From: Triparma columacea
Taxonomy: Eukaryota; Sar; Bolidophyceae; Parmales; Triparmaceae
Reading direction: 5' to 3'
Assembly: GCA_030267965.1 (NCBI GenBank)
Contig: BRYA01000937.1
Span: forward strand, 23,151 to 61,838
Length of the DNA stretch: 38,688 nucleotides
The notes beneath the pieces were generated by a model that was not told the DNA's origin, did not search any database, and worked only from the letters and a program-made list of their open reading frames with translations. Made by a program: the position numbers and the translations under genes. Positions 28,080 to 38,100 of this stretch are shown piece after piece; positions within the stretch are counted from its first letter, which is position 1; each line of letters begins with the position of its first letter.

Positions 28080-31008
28080 ATGCGTAGATTATACTCAATA
28101 GCAAACAAAATGTCCACACAAATATACACACAAATACCTACCAATAAATTCACCCATTGTACTCAACAACGTTACATTCAACATCACATTCGCTCCTTTA
28201 GCACACAAGGCACTCCCACCACACAAGACACTCCCACCAAACAAGACGCTCCCAACCCCAACCTCCAAAAACCCCAACCAAACAGAAGATTAACCCACAT
28301 CCACCACCACCCCTCCGATGGTCGTAGGAACCGTCTCCACCCCCCTCCCCAATACATCAACAAATGGCCAGAGATGACCTCAATAATGCAATCCAATCCC
28401 CACATACACAGCGTTAACAAACCAACTTCCCCCCCCCATCCTCTAGATACCCAGTCCGCCTGGGAATCCGAGTCATTAAAGCTAGTTTACATCACGGATT
28501 TCATAAAAGACGAGGGAACAATATTCCGACGTCCCCTACCACCCTTACAGCCTACCGCATCCTCCCCGAAAGTAGGTTCCGGAAGATGGGACGGATTCGG
28601 ATCTTCGCAGGGTGGACATGAGGTAGCGCAAGCTGGAGGTGGGGGGAGATACGACCTCAACCATAACTCTAGGGTAAGGGCTGGAGGGGGGAAGAGGGAT
28701 AAGGAGAGGTTGGGGATTAAGGGGGAGAAGGGGGTGGATGTTATTGCGGTTGTGGTTAGGATTCTTAATTACCTATACCCTACTAAGGGGAGTGGGAAGG
28801 ATGCGAAGGAGAAGGTGGTTAGTTTAAAGGTGAGCAAGGAAGGGACCCACAAAGAATACCAGAAATGTAGAATGTAGAGTTGTAGGCGCGGTACACATGA
28901 AGGGTTGTCGTCGGTCCGCCAAACCTCTCTTCCTCCACCTTCTCCTCCAACCCCACCCACTCCAACACCCTCTTGACTTCTCTTTTACCCTCCCCACCCA
29001 CCCCCCCACACACACACCTCCCACCTCTCAGAGTTTGAGAAACAAACGCGAACAAAAGGGTGGTTTCAAAGTCCGTGGAATGGCTACATACTACTCCAAA
29101 GGCCGCGTCCCCCACTCCCCAAACTCCTTACCTAGAGATCCTATCCTAGAGTACGACGGTAGAGGTAGGCCTAGGGTACTAAGAGATGTTTCAGACGGGG
29201 TAAAAGCCATTGGTAATGTGGTAAGATTATTAAGGGCTTTTAGGGATACTAGTAAACCCGCCATGGGTAGGGTAACTAAACTCGAGAAGGGTGAAGGTGG
29301 TAGGGACACTAAACCACTCGAACTTAGGGGGAAGGGGGAGGTTGATACGGGGATGGTCGAACCGGTATGGCCGGGATTAGGTGGGTATATTAAATGCTTA
29401 GATGTATGTAGGGATGTACTGGACTCGTGCGAGGAAGGGGGGGAGGTGGGAGAAGCGTATGGAACACTTGCGGAGGTACTTTTTAAAGCGGGACTTAGGG
29501 GAAGGGGGGTGGAAGCACTTGTTATGAAAGAAGGGAAAGGGGAAACGGGAGAGAGAGGATGGAAGGTGAGGAAGGCGAGGTTTGAGGAAACTTGACCGAA
29601 ATTATACTGCGCATGACTAACGAAAAAACGCACATCCCCAACGACGCAGGAGGGAATCCGAGCTTTCTTGAACCCAATAAGGGCCGAGGGTCTCGTAGCG
29701 ATGTTCCTTTACAAGGAGTACATGACCCGTTTCCCCGACGCTACCTTCGACGGCAGCCTTGCCGACGACGTTATCGCACGCGGCGTCATTGACGGTGAGG
29801 TCGAGGGCGTAATGTGGTGCCTAAGGATGGCCGAGGGTAGGGGGTACATGATGGACAGGGGCATGGTATCAGCCATCATCGAACTCATGGCGGATAAGGG
29901 AATGGTCAGGGAGGCCAAGGCGGTGAGGGCGGTCTGGGGGGACCCAGGGGACCTGGCGCCCCTGGAGAGCGTGGTTTACGGGGCGAGCGTAAGGTTCAAC
30001 CCCATGGAAGGGAACGGGGCGAGCAAGGAGATTGGGCTGGTTAATAAGGACGAAGAGGTTGTGAGGGAGGGGATCTACGACCTCCTGAAGGCGATCAAGG
30101 AACTTAATGATGCAGGGGGGGGGGGGGGAAGACTCATGGAGAAAGCAGGATTCAATCTGGCGAGAAGGTGAGGGTGGGGTTTGGGATTGGGGTGGGGGGA
30201 GGGAGGGCAGGGGCGGAGGGAGGACGTTCTTTCAGGCATAATTCTAACCAACCCCTTACCCACCCAAAAAACTCCCAGCGTCGACTTCATGGACGCGTAC
30301 TGGTACGTCATGGAGGAGAACGATGAACTCCGCAGCACGGACGCCGTCAACGTGTTGCTCCACGCGTGCGGGGAGAAGGGGCAGACGGACAGGGCGTTCG
30401 GCAGCTACTGGGGGGCCCTCGAGTGGGGGGTGAAGATGGATACCACGAGCTACGAGTGCCTGCTGAAGAGCATATCGGAGAGCAGGTTCCCCAAGGCCAA
30501 GGCCATCGAGGGGGTGGTGGCCCTGATGGAGAGGACGGGGGTTACGCTGACGGACAGGGGGATGGCTAGCGTCGTGGAGTGCTACGTTAAGGACAAGTCG
30601 TACGGGGACGGGCCCGCCAGGGGATTCCTGAAGGCGCGGCAGAGGCTGGAGGAGGGGCTGGGGGGGGTCAAGGAGGAGACGATGGTGAAGCTGGCGAGGG
30701 AACTGGCGAAGGAGGGCTTCTTGCAGGAGGCGGAGGAGGTGCAGGGGTGGATTGAGGATAGGTACGGGGCCGTGCCCAAGTATCTTAGGTATAGGATAGA
30801 CGGGTACATGGAAAAATGGGTTAGGAGGGGGGAGGAGGAGATGGAAAAGTGGGAAATGGAGGAGGACAGAGAGGAGGGGGGGGGGGGAGAGATGGAGGTT
30901 GGGGTTGGGGTTGATGAGGTGGTCGAGCAGGAGGTAGAGCAAGAGGTAGAGCAGGAGGGAGAGCAGGAGGATGAGGAGGAAGACGAGGAGGAGGGAGGGC
31001 GTATATAA
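28080..31008 (+). CDS. Mitochondrial PPR-like helical-repeat protein
   Basis: join(28080..28829,29032..29565,29650..30167,30279..31008), 843 aa; all junctions keep phase (0, 0, 2). The N-terminus MRRLYSIANKMSTQ..RYIQHHIRSFSTQ is a basic, Ser-rich presequence without acids, typical of mitochondrial import. Residues 40-230 are Pro/Gln/His-rich and probably disordered. Exons 2-4 encode paired helices with PPR-like spacing, for example GEAYGTLAEVLFKAGLRGRGVEALV, MVSAIIELMADKGMVREAKAV, DAVNVLLHACGEKGQTDRAFGSYWGALEWGVKMDTTSYECLLKS and GMASVVECYVKDKS. PPR proteins bind organellar RNA and govern its processing or translation. The C-terminus is highly acidic (EQEVEQEVEQEGEQEDEEEDEEE). The repeats are degenerate, so TPR-like alternatives remain. 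Confidence 0.65.
30919..30990 (+). repeat. Acidic low-complexity coding repeat (EVEQ)
   Basis: GAGGTAGAGCAR-type 12-base units repeated near the 3' end of the PPR-like gene, followed by GAG/GAC runs. It gives the glutamate-rich tail. Confidence 0.75.
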
Positions 31009-31057
31009 ATGAGGGGGAAATGATGTTTTTCAGAATCATATTTGTTGAGATAATTGT

Positions 31058-31812
31058 TTAGTCGGGACACATTAGGGATTCACGAGTGTCGACGCCAGTC
31101 GTTGGGTTGGTACCCTTCGCAGTGGGGTGAGCGCAGAGGTATTTCGTCTGATCCTTGCGAAGCATGGTGTCCGACCAGTCGCTATTCTCAATCGATGCGA
31201 CGCCCTCAAAGAGGGTCGACCCAGAAACATACATCTCCTTAACCACAGCGTTCTTGAGGTTCGCGCGGTTGAACTGGGCCATCTCCACGTTGGCCTGAGT
31301 CATGTCCGCGTTCTCAAAGTCAGTCCCGTCGAGCGTTGCATCAAAGAAGGAAGAGCCGAAGAGGTTGCTGGGGGATGGGTGGGGGGGGGTGGTAAGATGA
31401 AAGACAAAATGGCGAGTGTTGTCGTTTCTTTGGTCTAATTCATTACACCCTCGTCCCCTCACCTGTTCTTGAAGGACGCATCCCTTACGATCGACTGCTG
31501 GAATGCAACTCCTTTCAGGTTCTGGTTGCTGAAGTCCTGGCGATCCAAGTTTACACCCCTGGTGATGGCGATTGTTCTCCCGCTTTGGAGAGTTGATGCC
31601 CCCCCGGTAGTGATCTTTGCATTGGCCCCCGTTGTGGCGCCCCCGTCAGCAAATGCTGCCTGTGACAAGAAGATTGAGCTGGCGACTATTGCAGATTTTA
31701 TTCCATTTGATGCGAATTTTCGAGATTTTTGCGCTAGAGGAGGAAATTTAAGTGTCCAACCTTCCAATTTAGAGAGGAGAAGAAGTAAGGCGACGATTGA
31801 GAGAGTGTGCAT
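31058..31812 (-). CDS. Thylakoid-lumen pentapeptide-repeat protein
   Basis: complement(join(31058..31367,31463..31812)), 219 aa; donor AACAG/GTGAGG, acceptor CCCCAG, phase 2. The ATG at 31812 opens a signal peptide (MHTLSIVALLLLLSKLEG-W) and a basic transit stretch (TLKFPPLAQKSRKF). A second hydrophobic segment SAIVASSIFLSQAAFA-DG (about 40-56) resembles a thylakoid-transfer signal with an AxA-type cut. The mature part has pentapeptide repeats with the A(D/N)LXX pattern: FSNQNLKGVAFQQSIV, LFGSSFFDATLDGTDFENADMTQANVEMAQFNRANLKNAVV. These fold into a right-handed beta helix. Lumenal pentapeptide proteins are known from cyanobacteria and plants without settled function. Two late cysteines (YLCAHP, SLMCPD) could form a disulfide. 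Confidence 0.8.
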
Positions 31813-31928
31813 TGAGATACAACAATTATGGTTTTTTAGGGGGCATAAAAAAGTCAAATATTTTCGCCTTCCGTCAATCTATCCGACCATTCCTTCCAAA
31901 GAGGTTCATTCCGCGCCAGTTTGAAAGT
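31813..31928. promoter_or_regulatory. 116-base divergent promoter
   Basis: Start codons of the lumen pentapeptide protein and of the nucleoside hydrolase lie only 116 bases apart, back to back, so both leaders and promoters must share this stretch. No clear TATA box. Confidence 0.5.
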
Positions 31929-32975
31929 ATGACGAGCAGGCCTAAGTGGGTTTGGATTGATAGTGATGCCGGGGTTGACGATGCTGTCGCTCTCTGTGCA
32001 GCTTTGAAGCTCCAAAAGGGGTGGGGTTATGAAATGAAGGGGGTGTCCACGAGTTTTGGCAATACGTCGGCGGATAACGTCAATGTCAACGTCAGGAAGG
32101 TCATGGCGAGCTGCTTGAAGGATGGAAGTGGGGGCTGCCCCATCTTTGCAGGTGCCCAAGGGGGGCTGAGGGGAGAGACTGCAGACGCGAGCTACTTCCA
32201 CGGGAAGGATGGGCTGGGAGACGCTGGGCTGGATGATCCTGTGGAAGTTACGCTAGATGGGAGGGGGGCCGTAGAAGGTTTGGTGGGGGTAGCAGAGGAC
32301 GCAAAGAGGGAGGGGGCGGAACTCATCGTGGTCACAATCGGGCCGCTGACGAATCTTGCCGAGGCAATGATGAGAGGAGGCAGAGGTGGGGGTGGGGGTG
32401 GGGGTGGGGGTGGATGGATGGGGGGAGTGGCGAATTTGGTGGTCATGGGTGGATGCGGAAATGCCCACGGCAATGCCACAAGGGTGGCGGAATTCAACGT
32501 GAAGGCGGACGTCACCGCCGCGGCGCACGTATTCGAGCACTGGAGAGGGGAGATGACCGTCGTCAGCTGGGATTTGTGCTGCGGCAATCCGATCCCGTGG
32601 CGCTCTTTCCATGAGGCAGTCAGTAAGGAACTGCATGAGGGCGAGGTTGGGAAGTTTTTGAAAGCTATTTGTAGGGATATATATAGCAGCGAAAAGGATG
32701 CGGACAAGAGGAGTGGGGAGGGCGCAGTAATCTGCGATTTTTTGGCGGTTGCAGTTGCAATCGACAGGGCTGTTGTGAGAAAGTGGGAGATGGTAAATGT
32801 GGAAGTTGAGACAGGGGGGAGCATCACCGAGGGGATGACAGTAGTGGACTGGGGTTGTTATGATGGGGTAAAAGGGAGGGAGAAGAATGTGGAGTGGGTG
32901 ACGGCGGTTGACATGGGAAGAGTTGTGGAGATGCTGGGGATGACAGTGAAGGGTGGTGGGGAAGTTTGTGATTAA
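31929..32975 (+). CDS. Inosine/uridine-preferring nucleoside hydrolase family protein
   Basis: 348 aa, no intron. The ATG at 31929 (MTSRPKWVWIDSDAG) is preferred; the frame is open upstream but overlaps the divergent gene. The calcium-binding family signature DxDxxxDD is present at residues 11-18 (DSDAGVDD). Other family landmarks: GVSTSFGNTSADNVNVNV, VTIGPLTNLAEAM, LVVMGGCGNAHGNATRVAEFNVKADVTAA, and near the end GGSITEGMTVVDW. The enzyme cleaves the N-glycosidic bond of nucleosides to base and ribose for salvage. A run of glycines at about residues 150-162 (GGRGGGGGGGGGGW) sits in a loop and is unusual. Convergent with the next gene (100-base gap). Confidence 0.88.
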   Translation: MTSRPKWVWIDSDAGVDDAVALCAALKLQKGWGYEMKGVSTSFGNTSADNVNVNVRKVMASCLKDGSGGCPIFAGAQGGLRGETADASYFHGKDGLGDAGLDDPVEVTLDGRGAVEGLVGVAEDAKREGAELIVVTIGPLTNLAEAMMRGGRGGGGGGGGGGWMGGVANLVVMGGCGNAHGNATRVAEFNVKADVTAAAHVFEHWRGEMTVVSWDLCCGNPIPWRSFHEAVSKELHEGEVGKFLKAICRDIYSSEKDADKRSGEGAVICDFLAVAVAIDRAVVRKWEMVNVEVETGGSITEGMTVVDWGCYDGVKGREKNVEWVTAVDMGRVVEMLGMTVKGGGEVCD

Positions 32976-33075
32976 TAAATGTGGTGGATTCGTTTATAAA
33001 ACTATAACCCACTTCTTTCAAAAGTATGTTAACCCCCACAACGTATACTCCTGCCTAAAATCTTAATATCCTTCC

Positions 33076-34160
33076 TTAGCTCCCGCCCCCAACATAGGCT
33101 TCAGAGATAGGTCCAGTGCTTATGGCAGCCATAGTTCGGCCCTCCTCTTCGCCAAACAAAGCGGTGTACTCCTCAACCTTTCCGCGGTAGAAATACTGAC
33201 GCAGTTTGTCATCGCGGGCGTTGAAGCCACCCCTCAGTCTCGCTGCAATCGGCTGGCAGTCCTGCGGAGCGAGAAGGATAGAATAAAGTCAGGTTAGGGT
33301 AGGGGTTAGGGACTCCTCTCCTCATTCCTTACCTCAACATAGGAACACCAACGATCAACATGCTCATTAGCCAATGTCTCAACATTCTCGAATGACAAGC
33401 CCCCCACAGACACGCGAAGAGGCGAAGACACCACACGAGAGTTGAAAGAGGTGGGAGGCGGGAGGGGCTTGCCCTGAGAGGATGCAGCAGACGCCCAAGC
33501 CATCGCAGGTGCGTAATACTTTTCAATCATTTGGGGATCCGAACCAATAGGTGTGGACCCTCTCGTAACCATGTCGCACGTGAGAGAAAACGTACCGTCT
33601 TCGTCTTCACCAAATGATAAAAGGGAATTGGGAATGTCATTAGATGGCCCCATCCAACAATCAAGAGAGTGAGTTGAACCGATTGTGTACTTCGTCACCT
33701 GAGGGGTTGCAATTATGGGGTGGGTTTTATTGGGAATGTATACGAGAGGGTGAGTACGAGAGGGAGGTGGTTAGTAAACGAGGAGGGGATTGGAGGAATG
33801 AGAGGGTGAAAATGGGAGAGGAGAGGAACTGCAGCGATGTAGGCAGTCATTCAATTCTTTTTGATGCGTCTTAAGAGAGATTAAACTGAAACGATTTGAG
33901 CTGTAGTACAATTCTAAACGAGAATATGGAGTCTTTATCTCACTTACCCCCGTTAGGTACTGGGGTGAAACTTCGTCGTAAAACTGACCATATTCGGAAG
34001 CGCCAAAAGCACTCGCGAAATCTGTATCTTTCAGTGGCGTCCTCGCATTGATCTTACTCCACAAAGAATCTTGTAATCCTTTCAATGAAGATGAGGTGGC
34101 TGCAAACGAGGTTGACAAAGCAGGCAGAGAGGCAGCTAGCATGACGAAAAAGATTGACAT
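33076..34160 (-). CDS. Plastid protein resembling red chlorophyll catabolite reductase
   Basis: complement(join(33076..33261,33333..33698,33948..34160)), 254 aa; all junctions phase 0. The ATG at 34160 gives a signal peptide with an ASAFAP-like cut (MSIFFVMLAASLPALSTS-FA), so a plastid product is expected. Core segments are IGSTHSLDCWMGPS, SFGEDEDGTFSLTCDMVTR, PIGSDPQMIEKYYAPAM, ENVETLANEHVDRWCSYVE, ARLRGGFNARDDKLRQYFYRG and the tail PISEAYVGGGS. The pattern of the first half (short strand with Trp/Gly/Pro, then D.VTRG....DP..I.KYY) recalls red chlorophyll catabolite reductases, a branch of the ferredoxin-dependent bilin reductases. That would place it in chlorophyll breakdown. The match is by eye and incomplete. 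A phycobilin-lyase-like function was considered but fits less well. Confidence 0.55.
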
Positions 34161-34260
34161 GATGTATGAAATACAATTTGAAAGAAGGTCTTCTAAGTAG
34201 TAGTAGATAATAACGCTTCCTCAGGTCGATAACAGTTGAACACCTGTTTGCTTTGCTGGA

Positions 34261-34690
34261 AATCAACAAAAAAAAATTGCAACATTTTTCAAAAGTCTTC
34301 TAAATTCTTTGTTGTTACCAAAATATCTTAATCTTTGTTACATTTATTTTCAATCGATTTCAAAATGTACAACAATCCATATAGCAAAATATTTTACACC
34401 TGAGAAATTTCAAATATTTATTTAGGTACTAAAAACATACGATAATATTCAAAGTTGTATATATTTGAGATAATTGCATATATCAAGTTACATTTGAGAC
34501 ATTAATAAAATTATATTCTTGAGATGTCAAAACAAGTTTCATATTATCATATATACTAAATTAGTTTATGAAATTGATTAAAAATATCAATTTATATTTC
34601 GTAGGTATAAAATAGACAATTCAATTTTTCCGATTTTCGATTTGCAAGTGCACATCCTTAACCACAAAATTAATCTAGTTTACGACAACC
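34261..34690. other. AT-rich island, about 22% GC
   Basis: Hand counts of G+C per 60-base line from 34261 to 34680 are 14, 13, 13, 14, 10, 10 and 19, i.e. 93 of 420 (22%), against roughly half in the gene sequences around. No open frame longer than a few dozen codons. Short motifs recur, such as TTGAGA/TTGAGAC and CAAATATTTA. Could be a replication origin or centromere-like element, or only decayed sequence. Confidence 0.7.
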
Positions 34691-34699
34691 TAACACCAA

Positions 34700-35008
34700 A
34701 TTAAGAGTACCTCGGCTCCTTTTGATATCAAACTCGACGCAAAGCCTTCGTCGTTGAAGCGAAACTTCCCCGAGGCCACCCCCAACACTCCCCCCTCGCC
34801 GCAACTGCTCTTACTGGTTTTGGTGATCTCCCCCAATAGGATCTCTCGCACTCCGTAACTCACCTTTTGCATTCATCTAGGACTCCCACCAGAACCTCAT
34901 TGCATATTTGACTCCCCCGCCGTCCAACAACCACAACATTGTCCATCCTGCCCTGAGCCCTCCTGACCAAGGCTCATTCCTAAGCTTGCGGACAGCATAT
35001 TCGTCAAG
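34700..35008. pseudogene. Coding-like fragment, strand unclear
   Basis: GC content returns to normal and both strands offer partial coding structure. On the plus strand 34881-35008 is open (42 codons, DSHQNLIAYLTPPPSNNHN..), preceded by TTCATCTAG and followed by the donor TCAAG/GTAAGT, like an internal exon. On the minus strand 34690-34872 is open from an ATG (60 aa), and a frame ending at a stop at 34878 reads ..AMRFWWES. Neither joins the downstream gene in phase. I take it as a gene remnant or an exon of an unrecognised transcript. Confidence 0.25.
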
Positions 35009-35180
35009 GTAAGTGACGCAGAGGGGGGGGGGGGACAATATGACGAGAAAGTGATGCTTCGAGGCCTTCGCAAACCTTTTCATTTTGGAGATCAGTGGTT
35101 GAAGAACACAGCAGATGGCAAACACAGTTTGACACAGGGGGCCTTGTTGGCAATTTATTGGAACTGGTCGTAAATAGCAT

Positions 35181-38100
35181 ATGAAGCTCGACTTACCTTT
35201 CACTAAGCTCACCGCACCCGATTATTCGCCCTTACGCCCGGTAGATACCAAGAAAGCCAATTTGAGTGTAAAAATGAGCACTAAAGACAGCTCCCAGCAG
35301 GAGGACAAGCACATTGTAGCCAGCATCGACGTCGAGCATGGCCTCAAGGACCATGGAAACCCCATCGACATCGCCAGCGGGGTGAGCCAGGGGATGATTG
35401 GTGCTCCCGAAGATGTCATTGATTCTATTGATGACAATAATATGGAGAATGGACATGTTTTTCGCATCGACGATCCTCCTGACGGCCTCGGTGGCAACAA
35501 AAATTCGGTTGAGGAGAAAGCCGAGGGAAACAAAGCGTCCCTTGCAGGCATCAGTGGAGCCACCCAGACTGATGAGGAGATTGACCGAGCTGCGCTAGAG
35601 GCGCTCACCAACATAATTAGGAACGAGCCACAAGATTACACCGAGGAGGAGAAGCAAGCCATCAGGAAGGGGAAGGAGTTCTATGAGAAGTGTAAGAGGG
35701 GAGAGAAGTTTGACAATTTGAAGAGTCCTGATGAGAAGGTCAAGATGAAGCTAGTTCATGTCGATGGGGCAAGCAGTGGGACTGGTGTCGCGACTACTGT
35801 AGTTGATGCAAGTGTGGAGGAGTGTGCAGCAAATGAGATCACCAGTCTAAACAGTAGAAACGAAATGAAGAAAGCTAAAATGAATGGGATAACCACTATG
35901 AAGGTAGTAAATGTTAATCCCCACACTCTCTACTACATAACAACAAGGGACCTTGGCATCCCTGGATTTACCCTTCGTGATGGGAGGAGTAAAGTTACCT
36001 GGTTCAAGCAAGATGACGGCAAAGTAATCATTCATTTTACAGACACTGAGGATCTCGAGGAAGACTTTCCAGTGAAGGCTGGGAATGTTACAGTGAAGGG
36101 ACACTCAGTCTGGGTATTTGAGCCACTTGACCCTATTGGAGGTGTACCGCAAACATCAGTGACTTTCACAACAAAGGCAGATCTTGGCGGTGTCATTTTA
36201 TCTTCCCTTGTGAACAAGATTGCACCAAGGTTTCTTGCACAAGTCTCAGACTTGAGGAAGAAGTTTGACAAGAGCAAAGAGATTGACAACCATAAGCTGC
36301 TGCAGACAGTGGATATCATCAACAACGAGATCCAGGATTACACTGACGAGGAAGAGGCGCTAATTAGCGACGGCAAGAAGTTCTACATGGATTGCAAGAC
36401 AAGCGAGAGATTCAAGAATTTGAAGAGTTCAGATCCCAGGGTGAAGATAAAATTTGTCCATCTTGAGGGAGAATCTCAAGGCATTGGGATATGTGAGGCT
36501 GTTGTCGATGCTTCACTTGCAGAATGTGTGGCATACGAGTTCATTAAGGATTCAAGAGAGAAAAAGGCAAAGGAGAGGTACAAGTTGATTGAAACAAAGA
36601 AGCTGAATAACCACTCCCAGCTGTACTTAAGCAGGAGAAAGCTTGGCATACGAGGATTCTCTGATAGGGAGGGGAGAAACTTTGTTTGTTGGCAAAAGGA
36701 GGAAGGTGGCAAGGTCTGTTGGACCGTGTATAAGGACACCAACTTGCTTGATGAAGACTATTCATTGAGTGCAGGTATTAAACAAGCAATATCCGGAATA
36801 GCTCGTGCAAATACAGGAATTACACGCATAAGGTCAGGAATCTCTCGTGCAAAGTCTGAAATTGGTGCTGCTGGGTCCGGGACTGTGCTTGCATCAACAA
36901 AAACTACCTGGATGTTTTCGGCACTAAAAACCATTGGTGGTGTCCCCCAGACTAGGGTCACATTTGCTTCAAAGGTTGACATCAAGGGCTCTGTGCCAAG
37001 TTTTGTCATGAATCGCTTGACAACCTTGTATGCAAGCAACATGATTGAATTGCGGAAGAAGTTTCACCTGAGTGATGACAAGATCGACAGGGCTGCGCTG
37101 GAATACCTTGCAAATATCATCAAGAATGAACCTCAAGATTATACAGACGAGGAGGAGAAGGCAATTAGGAAGGGTAAGGAGTTCTATGAGAAGTGCAAGG
37201 AGGATGAGAACTTTGATGATCTGAAGAGTCCTGATGAGAGGGTCAAGATGAAGCTAGTTCATGTTGACAGGGCAAGCAGTGGAACTTGTTTTGCCACTAC
37301 TGTAGTTGATGCTAGTGTGGAGGAATGCGCTGCCTATGAGTTCATGGATTCAAGAGAATTCCGTAAAACTTCAAAGGAGCGAGGGATCACTGAGTACCAC
37401 ATCAAAGAAATCAATGCCCATACTCAATACTTCACTTCAACAAGGCAGCTCGGTTTCCCTGGATTAAATCCTCGTGACAATAGAAGCCAACGTATTTGGC
37501 TCAAACAAGAGGACAACAAAGTTATTATTGACCAGGCAGACACTCAGGATCTCAAGGAGGACTACCCAGTGAAAGCTGGGAATGTTTTAATTGACTACCA
37601 TGGAGTTTGGTTTTTTGAGCCACTAGAACCTATTGGAGGTGTACCACAAACAGCAGTTACCTTCACAGCAAAGGTAGACCTTGGTGGTGTATTCTTCTCT
37701 TCCATCATGAACATGATTGCACCAAAGTTTCTTACGATAGTCTCAGTTTTGAGGAACAAGTTTGACAAGAGCAAAGAGATTGAGGCCTTCAAGAGACAGC
37801 AGATCATTGCAAAGTTTGAGGAGATTGCAATTGAGGGAGCACCAGGGATTGAAAGTCATTTTGACGAGATTGATGGAGCTCAAGAGATCAGTAGTGGGTT
37901 GACTGGGCAGGCATTGATAAAGGCAGAGAAGGGAATTGGGTGGGGAAAGACTTCAATAACTGTAAGAGCATCCCACAAGGAAGTTGCAGCATTCTTCTGG
38001 GACCTTAAAAGTGGAGTTGAATCCCAGCTTGTAATTCACAGAGCTAACAACAAGACACTTGTAATCACAGTTGAACACAAAGGGCATCTCACTGTCGCAA

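Larger units (their letters stand above)
34161..35180. other. Gene-poor stretch including AT-rich island and coding-like fragment
   Basis: About 1 kb without a confident gene. It holds the 5' region of the leftward plastid gene (to about 34260), the AT-rich island (34261-34690), an ambiguous coding-like fragment (34700-35008) and the leader of the START-like gene. No RNA gene seen. Confidence 0.5.

Noticed and set aside
34877..35212. 111-codon minus-strand frame as a full gene
   Set aside because: It overlaps the start of the START-like gene and reads through a poly-G tract; only its last part looks protein-like, so it is kept as an ambiguous fragment.
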